Positions 33,162-41,739 of a stretch of 64,000 nt of DNA are shown in pieces (the first letter of the stretch is position 1; each line of letters begins with the position of its first letter). Source of the DNA: Flavobacteriales bacterium (GTDB lineage: Bacteria; Bacteroidota; Bacteroidia; Flavobacteriales_F; PHOS-HE28). The position numbers and the translations under genes were made by a program. The stretch covers positions 1-64,000 of the forward strand of contig JACJZI010000013.1 of the NCBI GenBank assembly GCA_020635655.1. Reading direction: 5' to 3'. Under the pieces are notes generated by a model. That model had not been told where the DNA came from. It made no database searches and saw nothing but the letters and a program-made list of their open reading frames with translations.

Positions 33162-33794
33162 TCAGGAGGCGCGACGCGTACGAAGTGGTCGTTCAATATG
33201 CACCTCGGCCATGGGGTCGAAGAAATACGTGCGGCGGTCGTTGAGGCAGCGGCATTGGAAACGCTTGCGCAATTGCTGGCCCTTGACGAAAAGACGTTGA
33301 TTGTAGCGGAAGATGCTCTGGTGCGGAAGTTCCTCCAGATAGAGGGCCGGATCCCGGTCATAACGACGAAGAACACGCATCAGGTCATGGTCCGTGCAAC
33401 TGCTGGCGGGGGCATCCTGCAGGTGACGTTCCAAGCTGCGAAGCACATCGGCCGGCAGCACGGCCCGTGAAAGGAACGGACGCATCAACCGGGCGTATTC
33501 GCTCTTCCAGGCCTCTCCGTGCGGGGGGGTCCACCGGCGGTTCTTCGTGAAGGTGCTGAAATGCGCGAACTCATGCACCAGTGTGACCAGGAAGGCGTAC
33601 TTGTTCAGGTCCGTGTTCACCGTCACACGATGGGGCTGCGTTCGCGTGGCACTCCGGAAGTCGCCGAGCTTGGTCATGCGCGGACGCACCATGCGGACCT
33701 GCACGGGATTGCGTCTCAGCCAGTTCACCACCACGGGGAATGCGGCTTCGGGGAGGTGTTCCCGCAATCGAACAAGGTCGGTGGCGTGGCGCAT
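33162..33794 (-). CDS. SprT-like putative zinc metallopeptidase
   Basis: The protein has 210 residues. The zinc motif HEFAH lies in LVTLVHEFAHFSTF, with HGEAWKSEYARLM downstream, the SprT/Wss1-like pattern. The C-terminal half has FQCRCLNDRRTYFF, which may be the remnant of a zinc ribbon. SprT-like proteins include DNA-protein crosslink proteases, though bacterial members are poorly defined. It starts one base inside the stop of the small lipoprotein gene and ends 23 bp before manC. Confidence 0.82.
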   Translation of the reverse strand: MRHATDLVRLREHLPEAAFPVVVNWLRRNPVQVRMVRPRMTKLGDFRSATRTQPHRVTVNTDLNKYAFLVTLVHEFAHFSTFTKNRRWTPPHGEAWKSEYARLMRPFLSRAVLPADVLRSLERHLQDAPASSCTDHDLMRVLRRYDRDPALYLEELPHQSIFRYNQRLFVKGQQLRKRFQCRCLNDRRTYFFDPMAEVHIERPLRTRRAS

Positions 33795-34054
33795 CAGGAT
33801 CGGACGGACAACAGGGCGATGGTCCTACGGGAGGTTCTCCTGGGGCGCATGGGATCGTTCGAGCGGGACCAACGCTCCCGGTCGTTCGTCCGATCGGTAG
33901 GCAACCGGTTCCAGTGGGGGCAGTCGCATTTCTGCCCACGTTTGTGCCGGGTCACTCCCTTCGGACCTGAGGCACAAGCCATCACCATGCAGGACAGCAT
34001 GATCAGAGGTGCCAGTGGGAAGGGTATCGAGGCGATGGGAAGACCGCGGCGCAT
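33794..34054 (-). CDS. Small lipoprotein of unknown function
   Basis: The protein has 86 residues. The N-terminal signal has a hydrophobic stretch ending in a lipobox MACA at about residues 26-29. A mature part begins with ASGPKGVTRHKRGQKCDCPHW, a short basic stretch with CDCPHW. The tail is Arg-rich. The start at 34054 is set by TACATTTG 6 bases upstream; a longer frame to 34231 would run through the divergent mlaE promoter and is rejected. I do not recognise a function. It heads the lipoprotein-SprT-manC unit. Confidence 0.65.
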   Translation of the reverse strand: MRRGLPIASIPFPLAPLIMLSCMVMACASGPKGVTRHKRGQKCDCPHWNRLPTDRTNDRERWSRSNDPMRPRRTSRRTIALLSVRS

Positions 34055-34060
34055 GGCGCA

Positions 34061-34068
34061 CAAATGTA
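34061..34068 (-). promoter_or_regulatory. -7 element (TACATTTG) of the lipoprotein-SprT-manC unit
   Basis: An exact TAnnTTTG on the minus strand, 6 bases before the ATG at 34054, gives a leaderless message. It diverges from the mlaE promoter 60 bp away. Confidence 0.7.
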
Positions 34069-34128
34069 GGCGAAGCCCCCTGTTCATAGGTATCCGGGAT
34101 GGGACCGCCGGGCGCTGGTCCAGCGGGC

Positions 34129-34136
34129 TATTTTTG
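34129..34136 (+). promoter_or_regulatory. -7 element (TATTTTTG) of mlaE
   Basis: TATTTTTG stands 8 bases before the mlaE ATG at 34145. Confidence 0.72.
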
Positions 34137-34144
34137 GCCGTCGC

Positions 34145-34885
34145 ATGGGCCTCCTGTTCCACATCGGCCGTTATTTCGAGTTCCTCCGGCAGGTGGTGGG
34201 GCGCCCGGAACGGGCCAAGCTCTATCTCCAACGCACTTTGGAGGAAGTGGACCTGCTGGGCGTCAGGAGCTTAGGTATTGTCGCCTTGCTTTCGGTGTTC
34301 ATGGGCGCGGTGATCACCCTGCAGACTTCCAGCAACATCGATGCGGCATGGATACCGCGGTATGTGGTGGGGTTCACCGCACGGCAAAGCGTGATCCTGG
34401 AGTTCAGTCCCACGATCATTTCCCTGATCCTCGCGGGCAAGGTGGGGTCCAACATCGCGGCCGAGATCGGCACGATGCGCGTGAAGGAGCAGATCGACGC
34501 ACTGGACATCATGGGCGTGAACTCGGCCAGCTACCTCGTCCTGCCCAAGATCGTGGCGGCTATGGTGATCAACCCCTTCCTGATCGTCATCAGCATGTTC
34601 CTGAGCATCTTCGGGGGATGGGTGGTCAGCATCGGCACGGGCGTGGTCAGTCCCACGGATTATATCACCGGTCTGCAATGGGACTTCGATCCCTTCACCG
34701 TCACCTACGCCCTCATCAAGACGGTGGTGTTCGCGTTCATCATCACGACCGTCGCCGCGTATCACGGTTACCACACACAGGGCGGTGCCCTGGAGGTCGG
34801 ACGCAGCAGCACCACCGCCGTGGTGTACAGCAGCATCCTGATCCTCATCGCGAACTACCTGCTGACCCAGCTCCTGCTGATATGA
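34145..34885 (+). CDS. mlaE: MlaE-type ABC permease for lipid transport
   Basis: The product has 246 residues with an N-terminal amphipathic helix and about five membrane segments. The family core is seen in VGFTARQSVILEFSPTII, LAGKVGSNIAAEIGTMRVKE and QIDALDIMGVNSASYLVLPK. MlaE is the inner-membrane permease of the Mla system, which moves phospholipids between membranes. It overlaps the ATPase gene by 4 bases (ATGA). No MCE-domain gene (MlaD) follows in this window, where it is often found. Confidence 0.93.
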   Translation: MGLLFHIGRYFEFLRQVVGRPERAKLYLQRTLEEVDLLGVRSLGIVALLSVFMGAVITLQTSSNIDAAWIPRYVVGFTARQSVILEFSPTIISLILAGKVGSNIAAEIGTMRVKEQIDALDIMGVNSASYLVLPKIVAAMVINPFLIVISMFLSIFGGWVVSIGTGVVSPTDYITGLQWDFDPFTVTYALIKTVVFAFIITTVAAYHGYHTQGGALEVGRSSTTAVVYSSILILIANYLLTQLLLI

Positions 34886-35649
34886 TCGAGGTCGTCGGGC
34901 TGAGCAAACGATTCGGGGAGCAACAGGTGCTGCGGGGCATCGGTGCCACGTTCGAGAAGGGCGTGGTGAACCAGGTCATCGGGCGGAGCGGCAGTGGAAA
35001 GAGCGTGCTCGCCAAATGCATCGTCGGTCTTCATACACCGGAGGAGGGGCGGGTGCTCTACGATGGCAGACCCTTCTTCGAGATGACCCTGGAGGAGAAA
35101 CGCACGATCCGTCAGGAGATCGGCATGCTGTTCCAGAGCAGTGCCCTGTTCGACTCGATGACCGTGGAGGACAATGTGATGTTCCCCATGCGGATGTTCA
35201 CCTCGATGGCCCTGGAGGCGATGCGGGAGCGGGCGCGCGTCTGCCTGGAGCGCGTGGACATCATCGGCAAGGAGAAACTCTTCCCGGCCGAACTGAGCGG
35301 CGGCATGCAGAAGCGGGTGGGCATCGCACGCGCCATCGCCCTCACGCCGAAATACCTGTTCTGCGACGAGCCGAACAGTGGCCTCGATCCGCAGACGGCC
35401 ATCCTCATCGATGAGCTGATCAAGGAACTGACCGAGGAATACGGCACCACCACCATCGTGATCACGCACGACATGAACTCGGTGATGGAGACCGGTCAGA
35501 ACATCATGTTCATCCACGACGGGCAGAAGTGGTGGCAAGGTGACCGGCAGCAATTGCTGGACAGCAGCGACCAGGAATTGAACGACTTCGTGTTCGCCAG
35601 TGATCTGATGCGTCAGGCGCGTCGCGCGATCACCGGTCGCGTGCAATGA
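34882..35649 (+). CDS. mlaF: MlaF-type ABC ATPase
   Basis: The protein has 255 residues. Walker A is GRSGSGKS, the signature is ELSGGMQKRVGIARA and Walker B is YLFCDEPNSGLDP, followed by the ITHDMNSV switch region. It pairs with MlaE to energise lipid transfer at the inner membrane. Its start shares four bases with the mlaE stop. A hairpin terminator follows right after the stop, so mlaE-mlaF is a two-gene unit. Confidence 0.94.
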   Translation: MIEVVGLSKRFGEQQVLRGIGATFEKGVVNQVIGRSGSGKSVLAKCIVGLHTPEEGRVLYDGRPFFEMTLEEKRTIRQEIGMLFQSSALFDSMTVEDNVMFPMRMFTSMALEAMRERARVCLERVDIIGKEKLFPAELSGGMQKRVGIARAIALTPKYLFCDEPNSGLDPQTAILIDELIKELTEEYGTTTIVITHDMNSVMETGQNIMFIHDGQKWWQGDRQQLLDSSDQELNDFVFASDLMRQARRAITGRVQ

Positions 35650-35652
35650 AAA

Positions 35653-35680
35653 GGGCCCCGTTGCCGGGGCCCTCGTTCTT
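35653..35680. terminator. Bidirectional terminator between mlaF and the T9SS array
   Basis: A perfect 8-bp stem GGGCCCCG/CGGGGCCC (35653-35660 with 35665-35672, loop TTGC) sits between two converging genes. Reading leftward it is followed by TTTTCATT, so it serves the T9SS cargo gene best. Rightward the tail is TCGTTCTT. Confidence 0.8.
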
Positions 35681-35692
35681 CATCCGGAGCGC

Positions 35693-37516
35693 TCAGCGGA
35701 TCACGCTGACGTGACCGGTACGCCGCTGCCCGTCCGCCAGCAACAAGTAAGTGTAAAGGCCGGGTGCGAGCGCGTTCATGTCCAATTGATGTGTCGACCG
35801 ACCAATGGGCATGCGCCCGAGCTTCTGGTCCCGGACGACCCGCCCCAGCGCATCCATGAGCCGCACGCTCACATCCGCGCTTTGCTGCAACGTGAACGCG
35901 ATGGTGGATGCATCCGTCGCGGGGTTCGGCCAGATGCGGACCGCCCCGGTGATCGGACCGGCCGGTTCGTCGATGCCGATCACACCGCCGAGCAGGGCAC
36001 GCACCATGGGTGTCTTCGTGACGAAGAACTGCTCATCGCTGGCCGGGTACCTGATGATGGATACCTGTGGGTCGCTGATCCCACTGGTGCAGAACACCAT
36101 GTCCTCGGCCCCACCATAGTACCCCACCATCACGCAATAGGCGGTGCCTGCATCCAGGTCCAGCGGTTCGGCGAAGGGAAGCGTGATGAAGTTCGACCCG
36201 CCGATCGGGTTCAGCTCGTTCGCCTGCACCTCATGGTCATCGGTCAGTGCGATGTAGCCGAGATCGATGTCGCAGAGCACGCCGTAGATCAGGGCGCCGG
36301 GCGTGGTGCTTTCGTGCAGCGCCACCTTGACCCCTTCGATCTGACTGCCCTGTTGCACCACGTCGAAGTAGTTGCCCAGTTCATATTGGTCCTGCTCGTT
36401 GTTCGGTCCTTGCGCCTGGGTGCTCATGCAGATGCCATCGTCCTGGGCCCATTCATACTGTGAGACCGCGAACGTGGATGTCATGGTATTGTTGGAGGGG
36501 ACGTCGTCCGTCTCGTTCTGTACCACGCTGAGCGCGATGGAATAATCGCCGATATCACCGGAGGGGACATAGCCATCGATGACCACCGTGTCCGCCACGG
36601 CCGGTGCATAGTCCACGCCGTTGGTCATCGTGCTCAGTTCCTGACCGTTGGGACCCGTGACCACGGCGTTCACGACAGCGCCTGTCTGGGGCAGATAGCC
36701 CTTGTTCTTGAGGCCGCCATGCAGCTGCATCTCGCGGATCTGCTCGATGGGATAGATCGAGTATTCGATGTTCTCCAGTCCCGTGTTGCCGAAATCGAAG
36801 CTGGTCTGCTTGGTGTAGGTGAGGGCCATGTCGTTGGCGGGGAGGTCCTTGATCACCACGTTGTCGATCTGCCAGCCGTAATCCCATGTGGAGACGTACC
36901 TGAACCGCAGTTGCACGTTCGCAGGGTCGTTGGCGACCCAGGGCGAGATGTTCACGTCGACCAGTTCCGGGTTGGGTCGGCCGTCGCGTCCTACGCCCTC
37001 ATTGATCTCCACCTCGTTCCAAGAGCCGCCGCCATCGGTCGTCACACCCACATAGCAATGGTCGGTCTGCCATTCCTGGAAATACTGCTCGAACTCCACC
37101 TTCAGGTTCGTGGGTGCCAGGCTGAGGTCGATCACCGGGGAGACGAGCCAGGTCTCCGAACTCACCCCGCTGGTGCCGAGATAGTCATCGTCCACGATCG
37201 CCCAACCACCCGGAGTGGAACTGTTCAGTGGCGGCACGGGATAGGTGCTGGTCGTGGGGCCCGGCCCCGTGCTGGTTATGTCCCAGTTGACCGTGCCGAC
37301 GGGCGTGTTCACGGTCCATCCGTTCAGGCCACCATCAAAGTTCTCCGAGAAGTAGCTCGTGCCTTTCAGCACGCCGGACGCATTGTTCAGCACAGGCGAT
37401 CCCATGCCGCCCGTATGTTTCTCCTGGGGAAGAGGTGGCCATGGTGCGTGGTGGACCTGTTGGGCCATCAGGGGTAGCCCCAGGATCCCAAGAGCGATCG
37501 TGTACAGTTGTTTCAT
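35693..37516 (-). CDS. T9SS-secreted paralogue A (607 aa)
   Basis: The protein has a Sec signal peptide at residues 1-20, then a choice-of-anchor-J-like jelly-roll domain (about 53-225) opening with FSENFDGGLNGWTV. The array-specific motif IEYSIYPIEQIRE follows at 250-262, then a CARDB-like region. A third beta domain contains YELGNYFDVV and ends in KTPMVRALLGGVIGI. The last 80 residues are a type A T9SS sorting domain (WPNPATD, then MDALGRVV, ending SVIR). It should be exported through the T9SS to the cell surface or medium. It is the last of five tandem relatives and has a TATCTTCG box 26 bases before its ATG. No catalytic motif is seen. Confidence 0.88.
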   Translation of the reverse strand: MKQLYTIALGILGLPLMAQQVHHAPWPPLPQEKHTGGMGSPVLNNASGVLKGTSYFSENFDGGLNGWTVNTPVGTVNWDITSTGPGPTTSTYPVPPLNSSTPGGWAIVDDDYLGTSGVSSETWLVSPVIDLSLAPTNLKVEFEQYFQEWQTDHCYVGVTTDGGGSWNEVEINEGVGRDGRPNPELVDVNISPWVANDPANVQLRFRYVSTWDYGWQIDNVVIKDLPANDMALTYTKQTSFDFGNTGLENIEYSIYPIEQIREMQLHGGLKNKGYLPQTGAVVNAVVTGPNGQELSTMTNGVDYAPAVADTVVIDGYVPSGDIGDYSIALSVVQNETDDVPSNNTMTSTFAVSQYEWAQDDGICMSTQAQGPNNEQDQYELGNYFDVVQQGSQIEGVKVALHESTTPGALIYGVLCDIDLGYIALTDDHEVQANELNPIGGSNFITLPFAEPLDLDAGTAYCVMVGYYGGAEDMVFCTSGISDPQVSIIRYPASDEQFFVTKTPMVRALLGGVIGIDEPAGPITGAVRIWPNPATDASTIAFTLQQSADVSVRLMDALGRVVRDQKLGRMPIGRSTHQLDMNALAPGLYTYLLLADGQRRTGHVSVIR

Positions 37517-37542
37517 TGCAACAAGGGGTTTTGCAGAGCTTT

Positions 37543-37550
37543 CGAAGATA
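37543..37550 (-). promoter_or_regulatory. -7-like element (TATCTTCG) of paralogue A
   Basis: The minus-strand TATCTTCG lies 26 bases before the ATG at 37516. Confidence 0.55.
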
Positions 37551-37694
37551 GTGGGACCGGCAGGACCGGAATGGACCTTTGACCACGCCTTTGACCTGTT
37601 GGCCTCATGGAAGCGTGACCAGGCCGACGGGATGGAGCGGTGGAGCGGGTGTTCGTTCGCTGCTCCATTCAACCGGCCCGTGGGGCTGGATCGA

Positions 37695-39560
37695 TCAGTG
37701 GTGGACCACCAGGCGGCGGGTGGTGCGTTGGTCCCCGGTGATCACCATGCACGCGTACACTCCATCGTCCAGCCCTGCGATGGGGATGTCGATGCGGTGT
37801 CTCCCCGGCGGGATCCGGCCCAGGTCCATGTGGCTAAGGGTCCGTCCACTGGCATCGGCCAGTTCCACGATCACTTGATCGGTCGTCCGCAGTTCGCAGG
37901 TCACCGCGGCCGTCGTGCTGGCGGGGTTGGGATACGGTCCGGCCACACGGTCCATGCGTTCGGCGACCTCGTTGAGCCCGACGCTGGGATCCAGGTCCAT
38001 GCGGACCATGGGTGTGTTGGTGGTGTAGTACCACACGTCCGCGTTCACATCATGCACCAGGGAGGTCTGTGGCACACTGATGCCACTTGTGCCCACCCAA
38101 AGGGTGTCCGCGCCGCCATAGTGGAGCGCCAGCGCCAGATAATCACTTCCTGCGTCCAGCGGGATCGGAACTGAGAAAGGCAGCGTAACGAACGTGTTCC
38201 CACCTGGGGCGTTCAGGTCTGCTGCGGTCACCTCATGTTCCTCGGTCACGTCGATCAGGTCCCGGTTGCCATCGCGCAGCATGGCGGATATGATCGTACC
38301 CACCGGGGTGGCATCGTCAATGGCCACGTCGATCCCATAGCACATGTCCCCATCGTTCACGACGTTGAACCAATTGCCCAGCTCATAGGGGTCGTTGCCA
38401 CGCTCATAGCTGTTCGTCAGGCTGTCCCGATCACGCCCGAACGTATGGGGTCGTACACCGAACGACCTCACCTGGACATTGTCCCCGGGGTTCGTGTCCA
38501 TTGAATCGGCCGACAGTGTGAAGGTCGCCGTGTAGTTCTCCGTGTTCGCCGGAGGCGTCCATTCCGTGGGATACAGACTGTCCGACATCAGAGCGGTGAC
38601 CGATGCAAGTTGTGCGTTGCTGGTGGTCACGATGTTGTTGGTCGCGTCGGTCACCACGACGTTCAATGTGACGTTCGTTTGGTCCGCGCACCCCAGGCCA
38701 TAGGCCATTCCCTTGAAATGCAGCGGACGCAGCTGCGAGCTCGGATAGATGGAATACTCCAGTGTGCTGAAGTCGTCGGCCTGGTCGAAGAACCACTCGT
38801 CGTACCAGGCGTCCGTCAGTGTCAGGTCGTTCTGCGGCCCCTCCACGATGCGCATGTCGTCGATCATCCAGAAGTAGACCCGGGCGTTCCAGCCGATCTG
38901 GATATAGACCGTTGGTTGGTCCCCGGCCACGGCGCTGATGTTCAATTGGACCAGATCTACGTTCGGAGAGGCGTTGTTCGCGGCAACACCGTGGGTCACC
39001 TCCCAGGTGGTCCAATTGATCTGGTCGGTGCTCACCTTCACATCCAGGGTCGGGGTGTTGTTGTACCTGAAATATTGTTCGAACTCCAGCACCACACAGG
39101 GATGACCGGTCAGATCGATCGCGCTCGTGGTGAAGCGTGTGTCCAGGTATTGATAGGTGGTGCCGCTGGGTTGGCCGAAGTTCGCGTTGTTGGCGGAGTC
39201 ATTGTCGGCGATCAGGAATCCATTGGCGGCGGTGGTCGAAGCGATGGCGGTGCCCCCCATCGTTCCTCCGTTCCCGTTGTAGTAGCCGTAACTGCCGTCC
39301 AGCGACCAGGTCCAGGGGCAGATACCGCTGGCATCCTGGACCGTCCAGCCGGCGGGGAACCCATTCCCGAAATCCTCGCTCCAGAGCACATTGCCACCGC
39401 CGCCGCGGACGGTCGGACCTTCATTGTGTCCAAGAGTGTTCCGCAGGGCGGGTCGATCCGGAGGTGCATCCCGCTCGAACGAGATCGTTCTTTGCGCGTC
39501 CAACGTGTGGAGCATTATGCTGCACGTGAGGGTGGTCAAGAGGGTTCGTAAGCAGGTCAT
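37695..39560 (-). CDS. T9SS-secreted paralogue B (621 aa)
   Basis: The layout matches paralogue A. A signal peptide (1-23, ending LDAQ) precedes an anchor-J-like domain with LWSEDFGNGFPAGWTV near residue 60. Then come LEYSIYPSSQLRPLHF, a CARDB-like region, a domain with YELGNWFNVV and NTPMVRMDLDPSVGL, and a C-terminal sorting domain (YPNPAST, then DASGRTLSHMDL, ending LVVHH). The start at 39560 is chosen because it begins the signal peptide; the frame extends 13 codons upstream. It has a weak TACCTTGC box 21 bases upstream, directly beside the terminator hairpin of paralogue C. Confidence 0.88.
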   Translation of the reverse strand: MTCLRTLLTTLTCSIMLHTLDAQRTISFERDAPPDRPALRNTLGHNEGPTVRGGGGNVLWSEDFGNGFPAGWTVQDASGICPWTWSLDGSYGYYNGNGGTMGGTAIASTTAANGFLIADNDSANNANFGQPSGTTYQYLDTRFTTSAIDLTGHPCVVLEFEQYFRYNNTPTLDVKVSTDQINWTTWEVTHGVAANNASPNVDLVQLNISAVAGDQPTVYIQIGWNARVYFWMIDDMRIVEGPQNDLTLTDAWYDEWFFDQADDFSTLEYSIYPSSQLRPLHFKGMAYGLGCADQTNVTLNVVVTDATNNIVTTSNAQLASVTALMSDSLYPTEWTPPANTENYTATFTLSADSMDTNPGDNVQVRSFGVRPHTFGRDRDSLTNSYERGNDPYELGNWFNVVNDGDMCYGIDVAIDDATPVGTIISAMLRDGNRDLIDVTEEHEVTAADLNAPGGNTFVTLPFSVPIPLDAGSDYLALALHYGGADTLWVGTSGISVPQTSLVHDVNADVWYYTTNTPMVRMDLDPSVGLNEVAERMDRVAGPYPNPASTTAAVTCELRTTDQVIVELADASGRTLSHMDLGRIPPGRHRIDIPIAGLDDGVYACMVITGDQRTTRRLVVHH

Positions 39561-39581
39561 TTTGCCTGGTTTGGGTCCGAT

Positions 39582-39589
39582 GCAAGGTA
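39582..39589 (-). promoter_or_regulatory. Possible -7-like element (TACCTTGC) of paralogue B
   Basis: The minus-strand TACCTTGC resembles TAnnTTTG with two differences. It lies 21 bases before the ATG and 4 bases after the terminator hairpin of the upstream paralogue. Confidence 0.4.
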
Positions 39590-39593
39590 TGAA

Positions 39594-39627
39594 CGACAAG
39601 CCCCGGCGCGGTGGCCGGGGCTTGTCG
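39594..39627 (-). terminator. 14-bp hairpin terminator of paralogue C
   Basis: A perfect 14-bp stem (39594-39607 with 39614-39627, loop GCGGTG) lies 24 bp after the stop of paralogue C. It is the longest perfect hairpin noticed in the window. There is no long T tract, only TTC after it on the minus strand. Confidence 0.75.
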
Positions 39628-39651
39628 TGTGTCGAAAAGTTCGATCGGGGC

Positions 39652-41550
39652 TCAGTGCACCACGCTCAGGCGTTTGGTCAGGCGCACATCGTTGGCCGTC
39701 AGGGTGTAGAAGTAGAGGCCATTCGTCAGCGCATCGGTATCCAACTGGATGTTGTGGGTGCCTGCGCCCTGTTGGCCCTTGTCCAGGGTCAGCACCAGCT
39801 TTCCGCTCAGATCATGCACTTCGAAGGTCACGTTCGCGGGCGTGCTCAGGGAATAGGGGATCATCGCATTGTCATGCGCCGGGTTCGGGAAGCTCTGCCC
39901 AAGCCCGACACCGTTGTGGAAGTCGCTCTCGGCGATACCGATCGTGGGGTCGAAGTTCAGGCGGACCATGGGCGTGGACGTGGTGTAGAACCACATGTCG
40001 TTGGGTGCATCGTAGAGCAACGACTGTCCGGGCACGCTTTCACCGGAGATCGCCACGGCAACATCGCTCCCACCGAAATTCTCGAGTACGGCGGTGTATT
40101 CCACACCTGCGTCCAAGGTCACGGGGTTGTCGAACAAAAGGGTGATCCACTTGGCCTGGTTCGCGCCGGTCAACTGGCTGGCACTGGTCACCTCGAACTC
40201 GGAGGTCGCCTCGACATAGTCCTGGTTCTCGTCAAGCAGCTGGGCATCCACGATGGTCCCGATGTCGGTATGTCCGCTGGCCAGACAGACCTGTATGGCA
40301 TAGACCTGGGCGGAGTTCTCCATCCAGAAAATGTTGCCGAGGAGATAGGGTTCGCCGTCGTTGTCGGACCAATTGTCGTTGGCATCCTGGTCCCGCTTGC
40401 CGTCGTCCATGGCATAGATCGACGGGTCGACCTGAAAGCTCTTCATGGCCATGTTGTCGCTGGGATCGCCGTCCGCGCTGTCGCTGGTCAGGGTGAGGGT
40501 CACGTCATATTCGTCGGTCACGGCTGGGGGCACGAAACCGTCGATGGTGATGCTGTCCAGCATGGAGTGGGCCGGGACCGTTGTCGAACCGGTCTGATCG
40601 AAGACCGTGACATTGGTGCTGTTCACCACGGTGGCGGTCAGCGTCGCATTGGCCGGTGCGCTCCCGAAGTTGAGGAAGCGGCTGCGCATGTTCAGCTCAC
40701 GGAGCTGGCTATAAGGGTAGATGTTGTACTCCACATTGTCGGTGAGACCGAAGTCCTGGTATGCATCATAGTCGCCGGTCTGCATGCTCAGGTCGTTGTA
40801 GTGCGATTCCACGATCTGCACATCATCGACCTGCCAGTGGTAGTGGGTGATGTTGCCGCTGGTGCTCCCCTCATGGGAAAAGCGGAAGACCACGTTGGAG
40901 GGATCGGCGGAAATGGCCTCGGAGATGTCGAAACGGCGCGTGTGTGTGCCGATGTCCTCGTTCACCGTGATCGAGTTGTTGGTCACCGCGTTCGTGGCGA
41001 TCACGAAACGTGTCGGCCATGTGTTGCCGCCGTCCGTGCTGATATCCACGAAATGACCGGGATCATTGGAACAGCACCAACGCAGGCGCTCCTCGAATGA
41101 AAGGAAGCAGTTCGGAGTTGCGCTCAGGTCCAGCACCGGCGACACCAGGTAGCCGTCGAGCACCACGCAGCTGTTGGTGTTCACGCAACCATTGTTGAAC
41201 AGGTTGCTGTCGAAGATCATGAACCCGTTGCTCACCGTGGTGCTCTGGATCCGTTCGTTCGTGCTGCTGAAATCACCGTTCGGGCCATCGGTGTCGTATG
41301 CCCATACAGAGCCGTTCGCCCCGGATGTGGTCCAGGCTCCCACGCCATTGTTGCCGGATTCGCCATTGGCGAAATCCTCGTAGAACACCACGTCGCCACC
41401 GCTCTTGGGCGCGCCTTGTGAATTCCGGTGCTCCTTCAGAACGGGTGCGGCCTTTTGAAAGTGGTGCATACGCGGGGCCAGCGCGCTGCGCTGTGCGGAC
41501 AGCCCGCCCGTCACGGCGAGCAGGCCGATGGTAAAGTAGACTCTTTTCAT
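39652..41550 (-). CDS. T9SS-secreted paralogue C (632 aa)
   Basis: A signal peptide (1-20, ending GGLSAQ) is followed by an anchor-J-like domain with VVFYEDFANGESGNNGV near residue 55. Then come VEYNIYPYSQLRELNM, a CARDB-like region, a domain with YLLGNIFWME and STPMVRLNFDPTIGI, and a sorting domain (FPNPAHD, then HDLSGKLVLTLD, ending LSVVH). The family-typical sequence WQVDDVQIVE closes the first domain. A second ATG one codon upstream (41553) is equally possible. It has a weak TACCTTCA element 38 bases upstream and a strong terminator hairpin after the stop. No enzyme motif is visible; binding or adhesion is the likely role. Confidence 0.88.
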   Translation of the reverse strand: MKRVYFTIGLLAVTGGLSAQRSALAPRMHHFQKAAPVLKEHRNSQGAPKSGGDVVFYEDFANGESGNNGVGAWTTSGANGSVWAYDTDGPNGDFSSTNERIQSTTVSNGFMIFDSNLFNNGCVNTNSCVVLDGYLVSPVLDLSATPNCFLSFEERLRWCCSNDPGHFVDISTDGGNTWPTRFVIATNAVTNNSITVNEDIGTHTRRFDISEAISADPSNVVFRFSHEGSTSGNITHYHWQVDDVQIVESHYNDLSMQTGDYDAYQDFGLTDNVEYNIYPYSQLRELNMRSRFLNFGSAPANATLTATVVNSTNVTVFDQTGSTTVPAHSMLDSITIDGFVPPAVTDEYDVTLTLTSDSADGDPSDNMAMKSFQVDPSIYAMDDGKRDQDANDNWSDNDGEPYLLGNIFWMENSAQVYAIQVCLASGHTDIGTIVDAQLLDENQDYVEATSEFEVTSASQLTGANQAKWITLLFDNPVTLDAGVEYTAVLENFGGSDVAVAISGESVPGQSLLYDAPNDMWFYTTSTPMVRLNFDPTIGIAESDFHNGVGLGQSFPNPAHDNAMIPYSLSTPANVTFEVHDLSGKLVLTLDKGQQGAGTHNIQLDTDALTNGLYFYTLTANDVRLTKRLSVVH

Positions 41551-41588
41551 CATGGTGCTTTTTGGGATCCCTTGTTGCGAAGGGGTCG

Positions 41589-41596
41589 TGAAGGTA
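41589..41596 (-). promoter_or_regulatory. Possible -7-like element (TACCTTCA) of paralogue C
   Basis: The minus-strand TACCTTCA lies 38 bases before the ATG at 41550. It is a weak match to TAnnTTTG but is placed like the boxes of the sister genes. Confidence 0.35.
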
Positions 41597-41712
41597 TGAG
41601 ATCGGGGATCCATCAACAGGGCCTGTCCATGGACCCTCCCTTGCAAGGACGTTCCGACGCCCCCTCGGTGTTGTTCCGATGGGGGACGTGCGAAAGGCCG
41701 GATATACAGGTC

Positions 41713-41733
41713 CGGGGCCGCTGACCGGCCCCG
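41713..41733 (-). terminator. Hairpin after paralogue D
   Basis: A perfect 8-bp GC-rich stem (41713-41720 with 41726-41733, loop CTGAC) lies 6 bp after the stop of paralogue D. There is no T tract on the minus-strand side. Confidence 0.6.
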
Positions 41734-41739
41734 CTCGGT

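Noticed and set aside
34055..34231. A longer lipoprotein reading frame
   Set aside because: It would include the mlaE start region and both divergent promoters. The lipoprotein signal begins at 34054, next to a TAnnTTTG box.
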